Origin: Acidimicrobiia bacterium
GTDB taxonomy: Bacteria > Actinomycetota > Acidimicrobiia > Spongiisociales > ZC4RG35
DNA: 33,867 nt
Assembly (NCBI GenBank): GCA_009377735.1
Contig: WHTL01000002.1
Location: forward strand, 1-33,867
Reading direction: 5' to 3'
The notes under the pieces: model-generated
Told to the model about the DNA's origin: nothing
The model's database searches: none
The model's input: the letters and a program-made list of their open reading frames with translations, nothing else
Shown here: in pieces, positions 14,383-23,093 of the stretch
Layout: every line of letters starts with the position of its first letter
How positions within the stretch are numbered: the stretch's first letter is position 1
Program-made: the position numbers and the translations under genes

Positions 14383-15990
14383 CTACTCCGACCGGGGCAC
14401 TACTGCCCGTTCCAAAAGCTCTCGGGCGGCATCAGCTCCCGGCGAGGAATCCGGGAGTCCCGCAAGCATCCGAGTGAGCTCTTCGACCCTTTCCTCCCCC
14501 TCTACCAACTCCACCGACGCCTCGGCGCCGTCCCGCCTCACCACCAGATGTCGGTCTGCCCAGGCTGCCACCTGGGGCAAATGGGTGACACACAACACCT
14601 GTGAGGTCTGGGCAAGGCGAGCCAACTTCTCACCGAGAGCAAGGGCGGTGGCACCTCCGACCCCCGCATCTATCTCGTCGAAGATCATGGTGGTTCGCTC
14701 GCTGGCACCGGCTGCCAAGCGAAGAGACAGAACGAGTCGACTCAGTTCACCACCCGAGGCGGCGCCGATGGGGCCCGCACTCAGACGGGAGTCCGATGCG
14801 AACACGATCGCTGGTCGGTCGGCACCGGATGCCGTGGGTTCGGTTGTCTCCAGGGCAATGGACATCACCGGGTCTTCGAAACCCAGGTCACCGAGATGCT
14901 TGACGGCTTCGTTGGCCAAGGACTCAGCGGCACGAGCTCTCGTTTCCGTAAGAGCCTCTGCTTGCCTTTTCGCCTCTTCCCTTGCCGTTTCCAGGTCGCT
15001 CTCGAGACTCTCGGCTCGGTCTAGGAGAGCGACGATTCGCGTATGACGTTCGCCGGCTTCGGACCGGTAGGCCAGGATGTCGTCGAGGGTGCTCCCATAC
15101 TTTCTCTTGAGATCACCCAATAAGGTGAGCCTTTCCTCGACCTCCCCCAGATTTCCGGTTTCGTCGTTATCCGCCGCATCACGCAACACGACGAGAAGAT
15201 CGGCGATCTCTGAACCCAAACCCTCGAGCCGTTCCTCCGTTGGCCCTAGTCGGTGGTCGATCATTCCCAGTTTTCGGATCTCCGAGATCATCGATCCCAG
15301 AGTGTCGGCGACTTCTCCACCCATCTGATGCAGCTGGGCAAGGCCGGTACGGAGCGTCTCCAGATTGGAAAGACGCACTGCAGCCGCCTCGAGGCGCTCG
15401 TCATCACCTGCCTCGAATCCCGCCTTGTCGATTTCGGTCGTTTGGTAGGCCAACAACTCCAGCTCCCGATTGAGTGCCCGTGGATCGCCCCCAAGGTCGT
15501 CGCGGAGGCTCTCCAGTGACTGCAAACGGTCCCATGCCTCGCGATATGCCATCAGGGTGTTCACTCCGTCGTCATCGAGGGCGTCGTCGATGAGTCTCAG
15601 CACTGCCCGGGGACGTGCGAGGGACAATTGATCGTGTTGGCCGATGACGGCGACATCGGAGCCTATTCTCTCGGCGAGTGTGGCCGTGGAGGCGAGACGC
15701 CCGTCGATATAGGAGGCACTGCGACCCTCCTTGGGAACGACCCGACTCACCACCGACTCGTCCTCTTCGCTCCTGAACCGTCCGTCGACAACGGTCTCCT
15801 GGCCGAATGGTCCCACCAGGTCGGTGTTGGGTGCCTCACCCAAAAGGAGACGCACCGCACCGAGGAGGAGGGTCTTGCCGGTTCCGGTCTCACCCGAGAT
15901 GACCGTGAGCCCGTCTGAGGGTCGAAATCTTGCCTCCGAGATGACCCCCAGATTCCTTACGAGCAACTCGTCGAGCACTGAAGTGCTCAC
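14383..15990 (-). CDS. recN: DNA repair protein RecN
   Basis: A 535-aa SMC-like ATPase acting in double-strand-break repair. Walker A is GETGTGKT (33-40), two long coiled-coil arms occupy the middle, then the ABC signature region ASGGELSRLVLSLRLA, Walker B MIFDEIDAGVGG and the switch CVTHLPQVAAWAD. GTG at 15990 overlaps the nadK stop (GTGA). nadK-recN is the order in mycobacteria (Rv1695-Rv1696). A 7-bp inverted repeat, GAGCACT and AGTGCTC (15973-15988), covers the first codons and may be chance. Confidence 0.95.
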   Translation of the reverse strand: MSTSVLDELLVRNLGVISEARFRPSDGLTVISGETGTGKTLLLGAVRLLLGEAPNTDLVGPFGQETVVDGRFRSEEDESVVSRVVPKEGRSASYIDGRLASTATLAERIGSDVAVIGQHDQLSLARPRAVLRLIDDALDDDGVNTLMAYREAWDRLQSLESLRDDLGGDPRALNRELELLAYQTTEIDKAGFEAGDDERLEAAAVRLSNLETLRTGLAQLHQMGGEVADTLGSMISEIRKLGMIDHRLGPTEERLEGLGSEIADLLVVLRDAADNDETGNLGEVEERLTLLGDLKRKYGSTLDDILAYRSEAGERHTRIVALLDRAESLESDLETAREEAKRQAEALTETRARAAESLANEAVKHLGDLGFEDPVMSIALETTEPTASGADRPAIVFASDSRLSAGPIGAASGGELSRLVLSLRLAAGASERTTMIFDEIDAGVGGATALALGEKLARLAQTSQVLCVTHLPQVAAWADRHLVVRRDGAEASVELVEGEERVEELTRMLAGLPDSSPGADAARELLERAVVPRSE

Positions 15991-16763
15991 AACCCTGCGA
16001 GACCGAACTTCTCCGTCACCGATTGTGGAAAGCTGGTGACGTCAAGGGCGAGAAAACGCACCGTGACTGCCGCGGTGCGCACCTCGACGGAGTCCCCTTC
16101 CTCCAGGACACCAAGATCGACCTTGTCAACCGATACCCGCACCGGGCGGTCCCTCTCAACGATGATCTTCAAGGTTCGATTGGCGGGCAGGACCATGGTG
16201 CGATCAAAGAGGGAGTGGGCAGCAACCGGACTGAGGAGAATCGCTTCCACCTCTGGGTCTACCAACGGACCACCTGATGAGAAGGTGTACGCCGTTGAAC
16301 CCGTGGGGGTGGCGGCGATAAGCCCGTCGCACCGATAGGTGAGGAAGGGCTCATCGTCGATGGAAACACGCAATTGAACCAACCTCTGGCTGTCGATCTT
16401 CTCCACCACGACGTCGTTCAGTCCCATTGCCTTACCCTTTTTCGTCTTGGCGTGGAGAATGCTCCGTTCCGAGACGAGGAAGTCGTTGCTCGAAAGGGCT
16501 TCGATGACGCGATCGACATCGCTCACGTCAACAGAAGAAAGGAAGCCGATGGTGCCCAGATTGAATCCCAATACGGGGATGTCCAGGTCGATGGCCCGTT
16601 GCACCGCGGCGAGCATGGTTCCATCGCCTCCAAGTGCCATGACCACATCAGGATCTCCACTGGTTGAGATACCCGCCGCTTCCAGCTGATCGCTGAACTT
16701 CTCGGCAAACTCGAGGGCGTCAGGACGCGAGTCGTGGACGACCAGTTCGACTGACTTCATCAT
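15987..16763 (-). CDS. nadK: NAD kinase
   Basis: A 258-aa kinase that phosphorylates NAD to NADP. The GGDGT nucleotide-binding motif is at residues 45-49, followed by NLGTIGFLS and PTGSTAYTFSSGGP. GGGAGGTG just upstream supports the ATG at 16763, with a second ATG immediately after it that would have even better spacing. It overlaps recN. In mycobacteria tlyA precedes nadK; here a small acidic protein does. Confidence 0.95.
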   Translation of the reverse strand: MMKSVELVVHDSRPDALEFAEKFSDQLEAAGISTSGDPDVVMALGGDGTMLAAVQRAIDLDIPVLGFNLGTIGFLSSVDVSDVDRVIEALSSNDFLVSERSILHAKTKKGKAMGLNDVVVEKIDSQRLVQLRVSIDDEPFLTYRCDGLIAATPTGSTAYTFSSGGPLVDPEVEAILLSPVAAHSLFDRTMVLPANRTLKIIVERDRPVRVSVDKVDLGVLEEGDSVEVRTAAVTVRFLALDVTSFPQSVTEKFGLAGL

Positions 16764-16781
16764 CGCACCTCCCAGCGATCG

Positions 16782-16979
16782 TCAGACAGATTCGACCTGG
16801 TCGAGTAGCTCGGCGAGTGTGGAGGCGAGGTCGCTCGCCAAGTCGGCGGCGTCTGGAGCGTCTACCTCGGCCAAGTCCTCGATGCGTCGTTCGATGTCAT
16901 CGGCTACGTTGCCGCCATCTTCCGCAACGCTTGTTGTGATGGGATCCGGATCCATCCAGATATCTTCGCACACTCCCAT
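16782..16979 (-). CDS. small acidic helical protein
   Basis: A 65-aa, strongly acidic protein without cysteines; residues about 25-65 (DIERRIEDLAEVDAPDAADL and on) look like helices with regular leucine/alanine spacing. The start may be ATG 16979 or ATG 16955 (MDPDPITTS). It stands 18 bp before nadK in the same direction. I do not recognise a family. Codon use and position favour a real gene, but it is short and unproven. The 139 bp upstream (16980-17118) show no gene I can support. Confidence 0.5.
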   Translation of the reverse strand: MGVCEDIWMDPDPITTSVAEDGGNVADDIERRIEDLAEVDAPDAADLASDLASTLAELLDQVESV

Positions 16980-17118
16980 CCTGCGTCATGCCTTTTCGAG
17001 AAGACTGTCCACTGCCTACGCCAGATTGGGGCGACACCGTCGGGTGCGGGCACGGCCATATGGGGATCGCGGGTGACACCAGAGAGGACCAGGGTGGAGG
17101 TCCGCCGACAGCTCGACC

Positions 17119-17538
17119 TCAACCAACGTACTCGGTCAACACATCGAGCAGGGACGGCATGGTAGGGGTCATCGGCATCTGGCGCGCTTCTTCGATGGTG
17201 ACCCAGCGGGCGTCTGCCGCATCGTCGGCAGCGTGCGGTTGTGGTGTCCCTGCAACGGATGCGAGGAAGTCTGTCAGGGTGTAGTGATGGTCCGGTGGGT
17301 CGCCATCCCCGATGCTCTCCCCCACCCAGATCACCTCTCCTATCTCACAGTCGATCCCGGTTTCCTCCAATACCTCCCGATGGGCAGCCCCAATCAGAGT
17401 CTCACCGTATTCCACCTTTCCGCCGGGGATAGCCCAAAGACCCTGGCGAGGGGCGTGGGCTCGTTGTACCAACAGGATCTTGTTCTCCGACACCAGCGCC
17501 ACCCCGACACCTGGGGTGGGGTGGATATCAGGAGGCAC
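17119..17538 (-). CDS. MutT-like Nudix hydrolase
   Basis: A 139-aa Nudix protein with a perfect box: G40-x5-E46-x7-R54-E55-V-L-E58-E59-T-G61-I, preceded by LLVQRAHAPRQGLWAIPGG. The length and single domain suggest a nucleoside-triphosphate or ADP-ribose pyrophosphatase, but the substrate cannot be read from the sequence. GTG at 17538 overlaps the end of the DUF4193 gene by 11 bp. Confidence 0.87.
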   Translation of the reverse strand: MPPDIHPTPGVGVALVSENKILLVQRAHAPRQGLWAIPGGKVEYGETLIGAAHREVLEETGIDCEIGEVIWVGESIGDGDPPDHHYTLTDFLASVAGTPQPHAADDAADARWVTIEEARQMPMTPTMPSLLDVLTEYVG

Positions 17539-17998
17539 AGTCGGTGCAGATCAGCTTTCTGCGGTTGGCCAATTGGCTGGCACGCTTCACCAGAAAACAG
17601 GAACGGCACACGAACTCGTCGGAACGGGCGGTTCGGGCATCGACATTGAGGGTTAGCTCCTCACGTCGGATGGCGCGCAGCTCGGCCTCCTCATCGACGA
17701 GGAGGGCCTCGTTGGCCTCCTCCTCGCTCAGCTCGAGCTCCTCGGCCTCGAGATCCTCCAAGGCCTCTTCGGTCTCGTCGTCGACATCCTCACCACTCTT
17801 TGTTGTGGCTTCCGACTCCTCATCATCCTCATCGAAATCGTCCTCGTCGGTGAATTCCTCGAAGTCGTCCTCGAGGTCTTCGTCGAGGGTCTCTGGGTCG
17901 AGTTCGGAGTCGTCGAGATCATCGAGGTCGTCGAGTTCTTCGACATCCTCGATATCCTGGTGTAATTCTTCCTCTGTGGTCATGGTCTCATCTGCCAT
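17528..17998 (-). CDS. hyperacidic DUF4193-type zinc protein
   Basis: A 156-aa protein. Residues 7-105 are mostly Asp and Glu (for example DVEELDDLDDLDDSELD), and the C-terminus carries the DUF4193 pattern DEFVCRSCFLV ... ICTDCAS, with C131, C134, C151 and C154 as a probable zinc site. DUF4193 is an actinobacterial family of unknown function, usually near 100 aa; the acidic part is extended here. ATG at 17998; an ATG at 17983 is an alternative. It is the first gene of a run ending at the Nudix gene of 11293. Confidence 0.8.
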   Translation of the reverse strand: MADETMTTEEELHQDIEDVEELDDLDDLDDSELDPETLDEDLEDDFEEFTDEDDFDEDDEESEATTKSGEDVDDETEEALEDLEAEELELSEEEANEALLVDEEAELRAIRREELTLNVDARTARSDEFVCRSCFLVKRASQLANRRKLICTDCAS

Positions 17999-18353
17999 CG
18001 GCGGTTGGATTCCTCGTGTTCTCTGGGTATTGATGTAATGAAAATCGGTCTGTGACTCGGGTCGTGCCTACCCGGTTCGGGCGAGAGTATACGTTGAAAT
18101 GCTCTCAGGGGTGTCAGATTCCCAACACCTTCTGATGCTCTTCTGTTCCAGGGCATTTTCCGGTGTTTCACTCCGTTCGCGTGGAGCGTACACCAAGATG
18201 CCATTTAGGGTGGAAGTTCCAGCCGGGTCGGCTATCGGCAGTGCAGATGCAGTGGTGGTGGGTGGGAAGGGCGCACCGCGGAGTGCAATCAATGTCGGAA
18301 CCCGCTTCGAGGTAAGAGATCAGCCCGAAACCCCGAGGAACCCGACGATCACC

Positions 18354-18413
18354 TAGTGTCCTGTCCGGGAGATCATGCATAAATACCAAGCGAACCTACC
18401 GGACAGGACACTA
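18354..18413 (-). mobile_element. MITE-like element, copy B (56 bp plus flanking TA)
   Basis: Same 13-bp terminal repeats as copy A, GTGTCCTGTCCGG (18356-18368) and CCGGACAGGACAC (18399-18411), with TA on each side inside CTAG. It is in the opposite orientation to copy A: its 31-base and 25-base ends match 118-148 and 252-276 with 5 differences or so, and the 103-bp middle of copy A is missing at a clean junction. Non-coding. Confidence 0.8.
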
Positions 18414-18500
18414 GCAACGACAGATAGACACCGAGTCGCGGAGGTTGAGGTCGGACGGCCGCAGCCACGCGATAAGTGAGGTAGAGGCAGCCGTTGGGGG

Positions 18501-18523
18501 TCTGGGGGACGGAGGCCCCCAGA
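18501..18523 (-). terminator. hairpin downstream of dagK
   Basis: TCTGGGGG and CCCCCAGA form a perfect 8-bp stem with a 7-base loop, 10 bp behind the dagK stop codon on the minus strand. No T-run follows; probable terminator of the pafA-pafB-pafC-tat-helY-dagK transcript. Confidence 0.6.
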
Positions 18524-18533
18524 GGAGACGGGT

Positions 18534-19403
18534 CTATATTTTCAGCCGTACCGCTGCGGGGATCACGCTTCCCTCAAACGGGGTGGAGCCCATTGGTTCC
18601 CCGTCGACCTCAACTGGCCAGGGGTCGGCCGTCTCGATGTGGAAGGTGGACGTTCGGGTGCGCCGAACAGCGGGATGAGTGAGGTGGAGGCCCTTTCGAA
18701 TGGGGGCGACCAAGGCGGGAACCTGTCTACGGGTGAGATCGAAGATCTGGAGGTCTACCACCCCGTCCATTGGTGTTGATTTTGGTGCAACATTCCATCC
18801 ACCGCCGAAGAACTGACCATTGGCAACGATCACGGCCAGGGCTTTACCGGTGATGGTGCGGCGATCTGTCTCGATGGTGACCTCGGTAGGCCGAAACCGT
18901 GGTAGGAGAGCTGTAAAGGAGAGAAAGTAGCGAGCAGATCCCACTCCTCGTGGCAGACTTGTTGCTCCTCCCACTGCTGCCGCCAGAATGCCGGTCTGTC
19001 CGACATTGGCCATGTACCTCCCATTTCCGAGCCGGACCACATCGAGTTCGTAGCTGTTATCTCCGTGCAGATGGGCAACCGCACCTTCGATGGTCTGGGG
19101 GATGGCAAAGGTACGGATGGTGTCGACACCCGACCCCGCTGGCAGGATGGCCAGGAGTGGCCGGTCCGTGACATCGAGACCCATGATCGTGTCGACTGCC
19201 AGATTGAAGGTGCCGTCACCACCGACCAGAGCTACCCCTGATCCCTTTTCAGCAGCCTTAAGGATCTCGTTTCTCATCTGGTCAGGTGTTGTGGGTTCTT
19301 CGAGGACGTAGCTGACCTGGGCGTCGCGGAGGACCCGATGGAGTCGATCGGTTCTGACTCGACGTGGACCTGCGGTGGGATTGACCAACACCGTCCAGGT
19401 CAT
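18534..19403 (-). CDS. diacylglycerol/lipid kinase family protein
   Basis: A 289-aa protein of the DagK/LCB5 fold. It has VNPTAGP at residues 7-13, the nucleotide-binding GGDGT at 61-65, LPAGSGVDTIRTF where the family has GTxNDxAR, and a C-terminal VEVDGEPMG. It should phosphorylate a lipid hydroxyl, but diacylglycerol, sphingoid-type and undecaprenol substrates cannot be told apart. The replacement of the usual N-D-x-A by V-D-T-I is a departure. ATG at 19403 overlaps the helY stop (ATGA). Confidence 0.87.
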   Translation of the reverse strand: MTWTVLVNPTAGPRRVRTDRLHRVLRDAQVSYVLEEPTTPDQMRNEILKAAEKGSGVALVGGDGTFNLAVDTIMGLDVTDRPLLAILPAGSGVDTIRTFAIPQTIEGAVAHLHGDNSYELDVVRLGNGRYMANVGQTGILAAAVGGATSLPRGVGSARYFLSFTALLPRFRPTEVTIETDRRTITGKALAVIVANGQFFGGGWNVAPKSTPMDGVVDLQIFDLTRRQVPALVAPIRKGLHLTHPAVRRTRTSTFHIETADPWPVEVDGEPMGSTPFEGSVIPAAVRLKI

Positions 19404-21919
19404 CCCACGCCCTGGGCCGCCACGATATCGCGGTCGATGGCCTTCACTGCCTCCGCCGCGGCCGGTGCCAACTCGGGGGCGGTATCGCGTACCTGTCTGA
19501 GGACGTCGAGAAGTTGACGGGCAACCCTCACGATGTCCCCTGCGGCCATGGGGCCCGGGTCAATCTGATCGAACAGGTAACCCGAGGCCCACTGGTGTGC
19601 GATGACGGCGAAGCCCGGATCGGGTCGTCTGGTGAGCGGCAGCCGTGCGTCCAGCTCGGTTGCCGTTAGATCCTCCCAGATGGACTCGATCGATTCCCAG
19701 GCGGCAGCGCTGGCAGCGGTGGGGAAGATTGGTGGGGACACCTGATCCGATCGCGGTTCGTAGATCAGAGTTGACAGAACCGCCGCCAGGTCGGGGGCGG
19801 AGAGCTCAACGAAGGTGCCATCGCCGAGGGAATGGGCGGCTACAAGGTCCGTCTCCGAGTAGATGGATCGGAGTCTCTCCCCCTCGGCGGTCAACGACCA
19901 GCCTTCGATATAACCCCAGTTGGTGAGGAGTTTCTCGATAGAGCGAAACATCCCCACCAGGTTCTCCGTTCCCCGCTTCTGCTGTTCCTTGACGAGCTGA
20001 TCGATCCGGCGTTGGGTGGATAGAGCACGGCGTGCCCACTGCACGTGGTCATCGGCATCGGGGCATTCGGCCACCGGATGATCGACCTTTCTGCCACTCT
20101 CCGATGACATGCCCTGACCGGCGGGCACCTTGCGAAGGGACCGGAGTACCTGCTGTGCAAACCTCCTCGATCGCGGCTCGAAGGGCCGGGGCAGGTTCAC
20201 TCGCCCGGAGACTTGGAACGATCTGCCCAGATCACGGCGAGAGAGTTCAGTTACCCGACCCTTGGTGGACATCATCAGATGACCGGGGTGTCGCTTCCCC
20301 GACCGATGGGTGAGACGGAGAACGACATACCTGCCAGAACGACGACCATCGGGGATGTCGACCACATCACCCGGATCGAGGAGCACCCGTCCGGAACGCT
20401 CGTCCTCGTGGGAGTCGAGAAGAGCGAGATAGTCAAGGATCGAGCCCCGATCGCAGGTGGCTTGCGACCACTCGTGCTCCAATTCATCGCTGCGACGGTC
20501 GATCACACTTTGCAGCTCGTCTTCGCGGTCATGATGTTGGAAGCTGGCCAGGGAAGCGCCGATGAGCCGGTAAGCCTCGTCACGGTCGTAGTTGGCGACA
20601 AGGTTCGCCGTCATGTTGTAGGTGGGTCTGAAGCTGGAACGTAGCGGATGAGTGCCGGCGGCGGCGATGGACGCCGCCTCGATGAAGTCGACGAACCGGG
20701 TGTGTAACACCACGCCATACCCGTAGTCGTCGATGCCGCGTCTTCCTGCTCGACCGGTGAGTTGGGTGTAGTCACCCGGTTGCAGGAGTGCGTGACCGTC
20801 TCCCACGTACTTCGAGAGCTGCTCCAACACCACCGATCTTGCGGGCATGTTTATGCCGAGTGCCAGGGTTTCGGTGGCGAACACGACCTTGAGGAGTCCC
20901 TGGGTGAAGAGATCCTCCACCGTCTCCTTGTAGGCGGGGATCATTCCTGCATGATGGGCGGCTACACCTGCCTCCAGGGTGGTGACGAACCCGGCGTGAT
21001 CCAGGACACCGAGGTCCTCGTCGGCGAGGTGTGCGGTGCGGATGTCGACGATCTCGCGGATTTGGGCGCGTTGTTCGACGTCAGTGAAGCGGACTCCGGC
21101 GTCGGCAACCCCTCTGGCTGCGGCATCGCACCCCGCCCGGGAGAATATGAAGATGATGGCGGGAAGCATGGAGTGAGATTCCAGCTCCTCAATCAGGTCG
21201 ATGCGTCTTGGAGTGCGATATCTTGTCTTCCGCCCCTGTGTCTCCAGCATTCTGGTGATGCGTCGGTTGGGTGTGCCGTCCGGCCCGAACATCGGTTGCA
21301 ACTCCGTCGAGCGGTTCACCTTGTCGTTTAGGGCGTACAGGGACTCCAGGGGTACGGGGCGGGCTTCCTCGATGATCAGATCGGTTTTCCCCCTCCTCTC
21401 TCTAATCCAGGCCGCGAACTCCTCAGGATTGGCGATAGTGGCCGATAATGCGATCAGTCGTATGTGCTCCGGTGCGTGAATGATTATCTCCTCCCAGACA
21501 GCGCCTCTGGTGCGATCCTGGAGGTAATGCACCTCATCGAGGACCGCCACGCCGACGTCTTCGAGCTGATCGGGGTCGGAGTAGATCATGTTGCGGAACA
21601 CTTCTGTGGTCATGACGAGGATGTCGGCATCGCGGTTGATGACGTTGTCGCCCGTGAGCAGACCAACCCTCCCCTCGCCGTGGCTTGCCGCCAAGTCTCC
21701 GAACTTCTGATTGGACAGAGCCTTGATCGGGGTGGTGTAGAAGATCCTCATCCCCCGCTCCAGGTTGATGTGGATGGCGGCATCGGCGATGAGCGTCTTT
21801 CCGGACCCGGTAGGTGCGGTGACAACCACAGAGCGCTCCTTCTCCACCGAGCGGGCCGCTTCCACTTGGAATTGGTCAGGTTCGAAGGGCAGTGCGTCGA
21901 AGAACTCGGAGAGACTCAC
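19400..21919 (-). CDS. helY: Ski2-like DEAD/DEAH-box helicase, HelY type
   Basis: An 839-aa superfamily-2 helicase: Walker A APTGSGKT (35-42), DEVH box in LDEVHYLQDRTRGAVWEE, motif III LSATIANPEEFAAWI, motif IV-V region with HHAGMIPAYKETVE and INMPARSVVLE, motif VI QLTGRAGRRGIDDYG, and a C-terminal DSHCT-like region. It resembles HelY (Rv2092c), which also follows tatA-tatC in mycobacteria. I take GTG at 21919 because it overlaps the tatC stop (GTGA); the frame is open upstream to 21952. Its RNA substrate is not known from sequence. Confidence 0.9.
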   Translation of the reverse strand: MSLSEFFDALPFEPDQFQVEAARSVEKERSVVVTAPTGSGKTLIADAAIHINLERGMRIFYTTPIKALSNQKFGDLAASHGEGRVGLLTGDNVINRDADILVMTTEVFRNMIYSDPDQLEDVGVAVLDEVHYLQDRTRGAVWEEIIIHAPEHIRLIALSATIANPEEFAAWIRERRGKTDLIIEEARPVPLESLYALNDKVNRSTELQPMFGPDGTPNRRITRMLETQGRKTRYRTPRRIDLIEELESHSMLPAIIFIFSRAGCDAAARGVADAGVRFTDVEQRAQIREIVDIRTAHLADEDLGVLDHAGFVTTLEAGVAAHHAGMIPAYKETVEDLFTQGLLKVVFATETLALGINMPARSVVLEQLSKYVGDGHALLQPGDYTQLTGRAGRRGIDDYGYGVVLHTRFVDFIEAASIAAAGTHPLRSSFRPTYNMTANLVANYDRDEAYRLIGASLASFQHHDREDELQSVIDRRSDELEHEWSQATCDRGSILDYLALLDSHEDERSGRVLLDPGDVVDIPDGRRSGRYVVLRLTHRSGKRHPGHLMMSTKGRVTELSRRDLGRSFQVSGRVNLPRPFEPRSRRFAQQVLRSLRKVPAGQGMSSESGRKVDHPVAECPDADDHVQWARRALSTQRRIDQLVKEQQKRGTENLVGMFRSIEKLLTNWGYIEGWSLTAEGERLRSIYSETDLVAAHSLGDGTFVELSAPDLAAVLSTLIYEPRSDQVSPPIFPTAASAAAWESIESIWEDLTATELDARLPLTRRPDPGFAVIAHQWASGYLFDQIDPGPMAAGDIVRVARQLLDVLRQVRDTAPELAPAAAEAVKAIDRDIVAAQGVG

Positions 21920-22641
21920 TTTCTCAACACCAGACGCACCACCCAGTAGCACGCCTCATAAAGCAGATAGAGGGGCACGGTGAGCGCAACCAGGGTGAGG
22001 GCGTCACCGGTTGGAGTGATGAGCGCTGCCCCGATGACCATGACTAGGACTGCCCACCGGCGTCCCCGAGCCAGATGCTCGGATCCTATGATCCCCGCCG
22101 CCGCTGCGGCGATGAGGAACACAGGGAAGAGAAAGGTGGCCCCGAAGGCGAGAAGAAATCTGAGGACAAAGGAGTAGTACTCCCCCATCCTTAGGTTGTT
22201 GTCTACGTCACCGAAGATCCCCAGCAGGAAAGCAAGACCACGGGGAAGAACGAGGTACCCAAACACCACCCCACCGACGAACAGAACGACGAGAGCTGCC
22301 ACAACGGGGATGGCCGACCGTCGCTCCTTGCCGGTCAGTGCGGGGAGGATGAATGCCCAGATCTGGTAAAGCACCACCGGACTGGCGATGATGAGACCTC
22401 CGAAGAGCCCGATGCGCATGAGAACGCCCCATTGCTCCCCGGGTGCCAGGGTCTGGAGGGAGGCCTCAGGAGCGGCAGCATGGAATGGCGCCTCGAGAAC
22501 GACCCTGAGCGGATCGGCGAATACGGCGGCGCCAATACCGGCAAGGACCACTGCGATGGAAATCTTGAAGAGTCGGCTCCGCAGTTCGTCAAGGTGTTCG
22601 AGGATCGGCCTCGGATCATCCAGCGGGGACGCCTCGGTCAC
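21916..22641 (-). CDS. tatC: twin-arginine translocase subunit TatC
   Basis: A 241-aa polytopic membrane protein with six predicted helices, the receptor for twin-arginine signal peptides. It carries HLDELRSRLFK near the N-terminus (about 16-26), the F-A-D-P-L motif, the FGYLVLPRGLAFLL segment and the LLAFGATFLFPVFL helix. GTG at 22641 overlaps the tatB stop (GTGA), and it overlaps helY in the same way. Confidence 0.95.
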   Translation of the reverse strand: MTEASPLDDPRPILEHLDELRSRLFKISIAVVLAGIGAAVFADPLRVVLEAPFHAAAPEASLQTLAPGEQWGVLMRIGLFGGLIIASPVVLYQIWAFILPALTGKERRSAIPVVAALVVLFVGGVVFGYLVLPRGLAFLLGIFGDVDNNLRMGEYYSFVLRFLLAFGATFLFPVFLIAAAAAGIIGSEHLARGRRWAVLVMVIGAALITPTGDALTLVALTVPLYLLYEACYWVVRLVLRK

Positions 22642-23045
22642 GCTTGGGCGGCCTCTGGGGGATGATCTCCTGGCTTCTCCGCAGAGTCGTCGTCCCCCGT
22701 CTCCGGATCCTCGCCACGCTCGATCCGATCGAGATCTGAAATCGCCTGTTCAGGTCCCGGACCTGACTGGGGTTTGGGGCCGACCCAGTCGAGACGTGAC
22801 ATTCCCACCTCGTCCACCGACTTGCGCAGTTCGCTGCGGATCTCCGAGATCGGCCGACCCGCCTCTTCCGCCAGATCCTTGAGTTCGCTGACTTCCTTCT
22901 CCAAACCCTGGGTGAGGTCGGTTGCAGCGCTTCGCATCTTCTGCGTCCACTCACCGGCCTTACGGGCGAGTATCGGCAGGCGTTCCGGTCCGAGGACGAG
23001 AAGCGCCACGATGAGAATGATGAGTATCTCGCCACCCTGAAGCAT
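22638..23045 (-). CDS. tatB: twin-arginine translocase subunit TatB-like
   Basis: A 135-aa protein with one N-terminal transmembrane helix (GGEILIILIVALLVLGPERLP), an amphipathic helix and a long acidic tail. The GPERLP hinge and the length favour TatB over TatA (which usually has FGPKKLP and is shorter), but in actinobacteria the gene before tatC may serve as TatA; the distinction is tentative. ATG at 23045. A TACAAT box just upstream in the 48-bp gap to pafC could be a -10 element. Confidence 0.85.
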   Translation of the reverse strand: MLQGGEILIILIVALLVLGPERLPILARKAGEWTQKMRSAATDLTQGLEKEVSELKDLAEEAGRPISEIRSELRKSVDEVGMSRLDWVGPKPQSGPGPEQAISDLDRIERGEDPETGDDDSAEKPGDHPPEAAQA

Positions 23046-23093
23046 TGACCCCGATTGTAGAAGGGGTGGGTCAGCTGGCAGTATCGAGATGGG

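Larger units (their letters stand above)
17999..18533. other. gene-free stretch between dagK and the DUF4193 gene
   Basis: These 535 bp hold MITE copy B (18354-18413), a probable dagK terminator (18501-18523) and, near 17999, the presumed promoter region of the DUF4193 transcript. The segment 18068-18292 is stop-free on the minus strand, but the encoded sequence resembles no protein I know and no ribosome-binding site is evident; I treat it as non-coding. A small stem GGTGT/ACACC lies at about 18104-18123. Confidence 0.5.

Noticed and set aside
15973..15988. inverted repeat GAGCACT/AGTGCTC at the recN start as an SOS operator
   Set aside because: It does not match the actinobacterial LexA box, and it lies within overlapping nadK/recN coding DNA where a promoter is unlikely.
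18068..18292. 74-aa minus-strand ORF upstream of the DUF4193 gene
   Set aside because: No ribosome-binding site, no known domain and a non-ATG opening; kept only as a note on the gene-free stretch.
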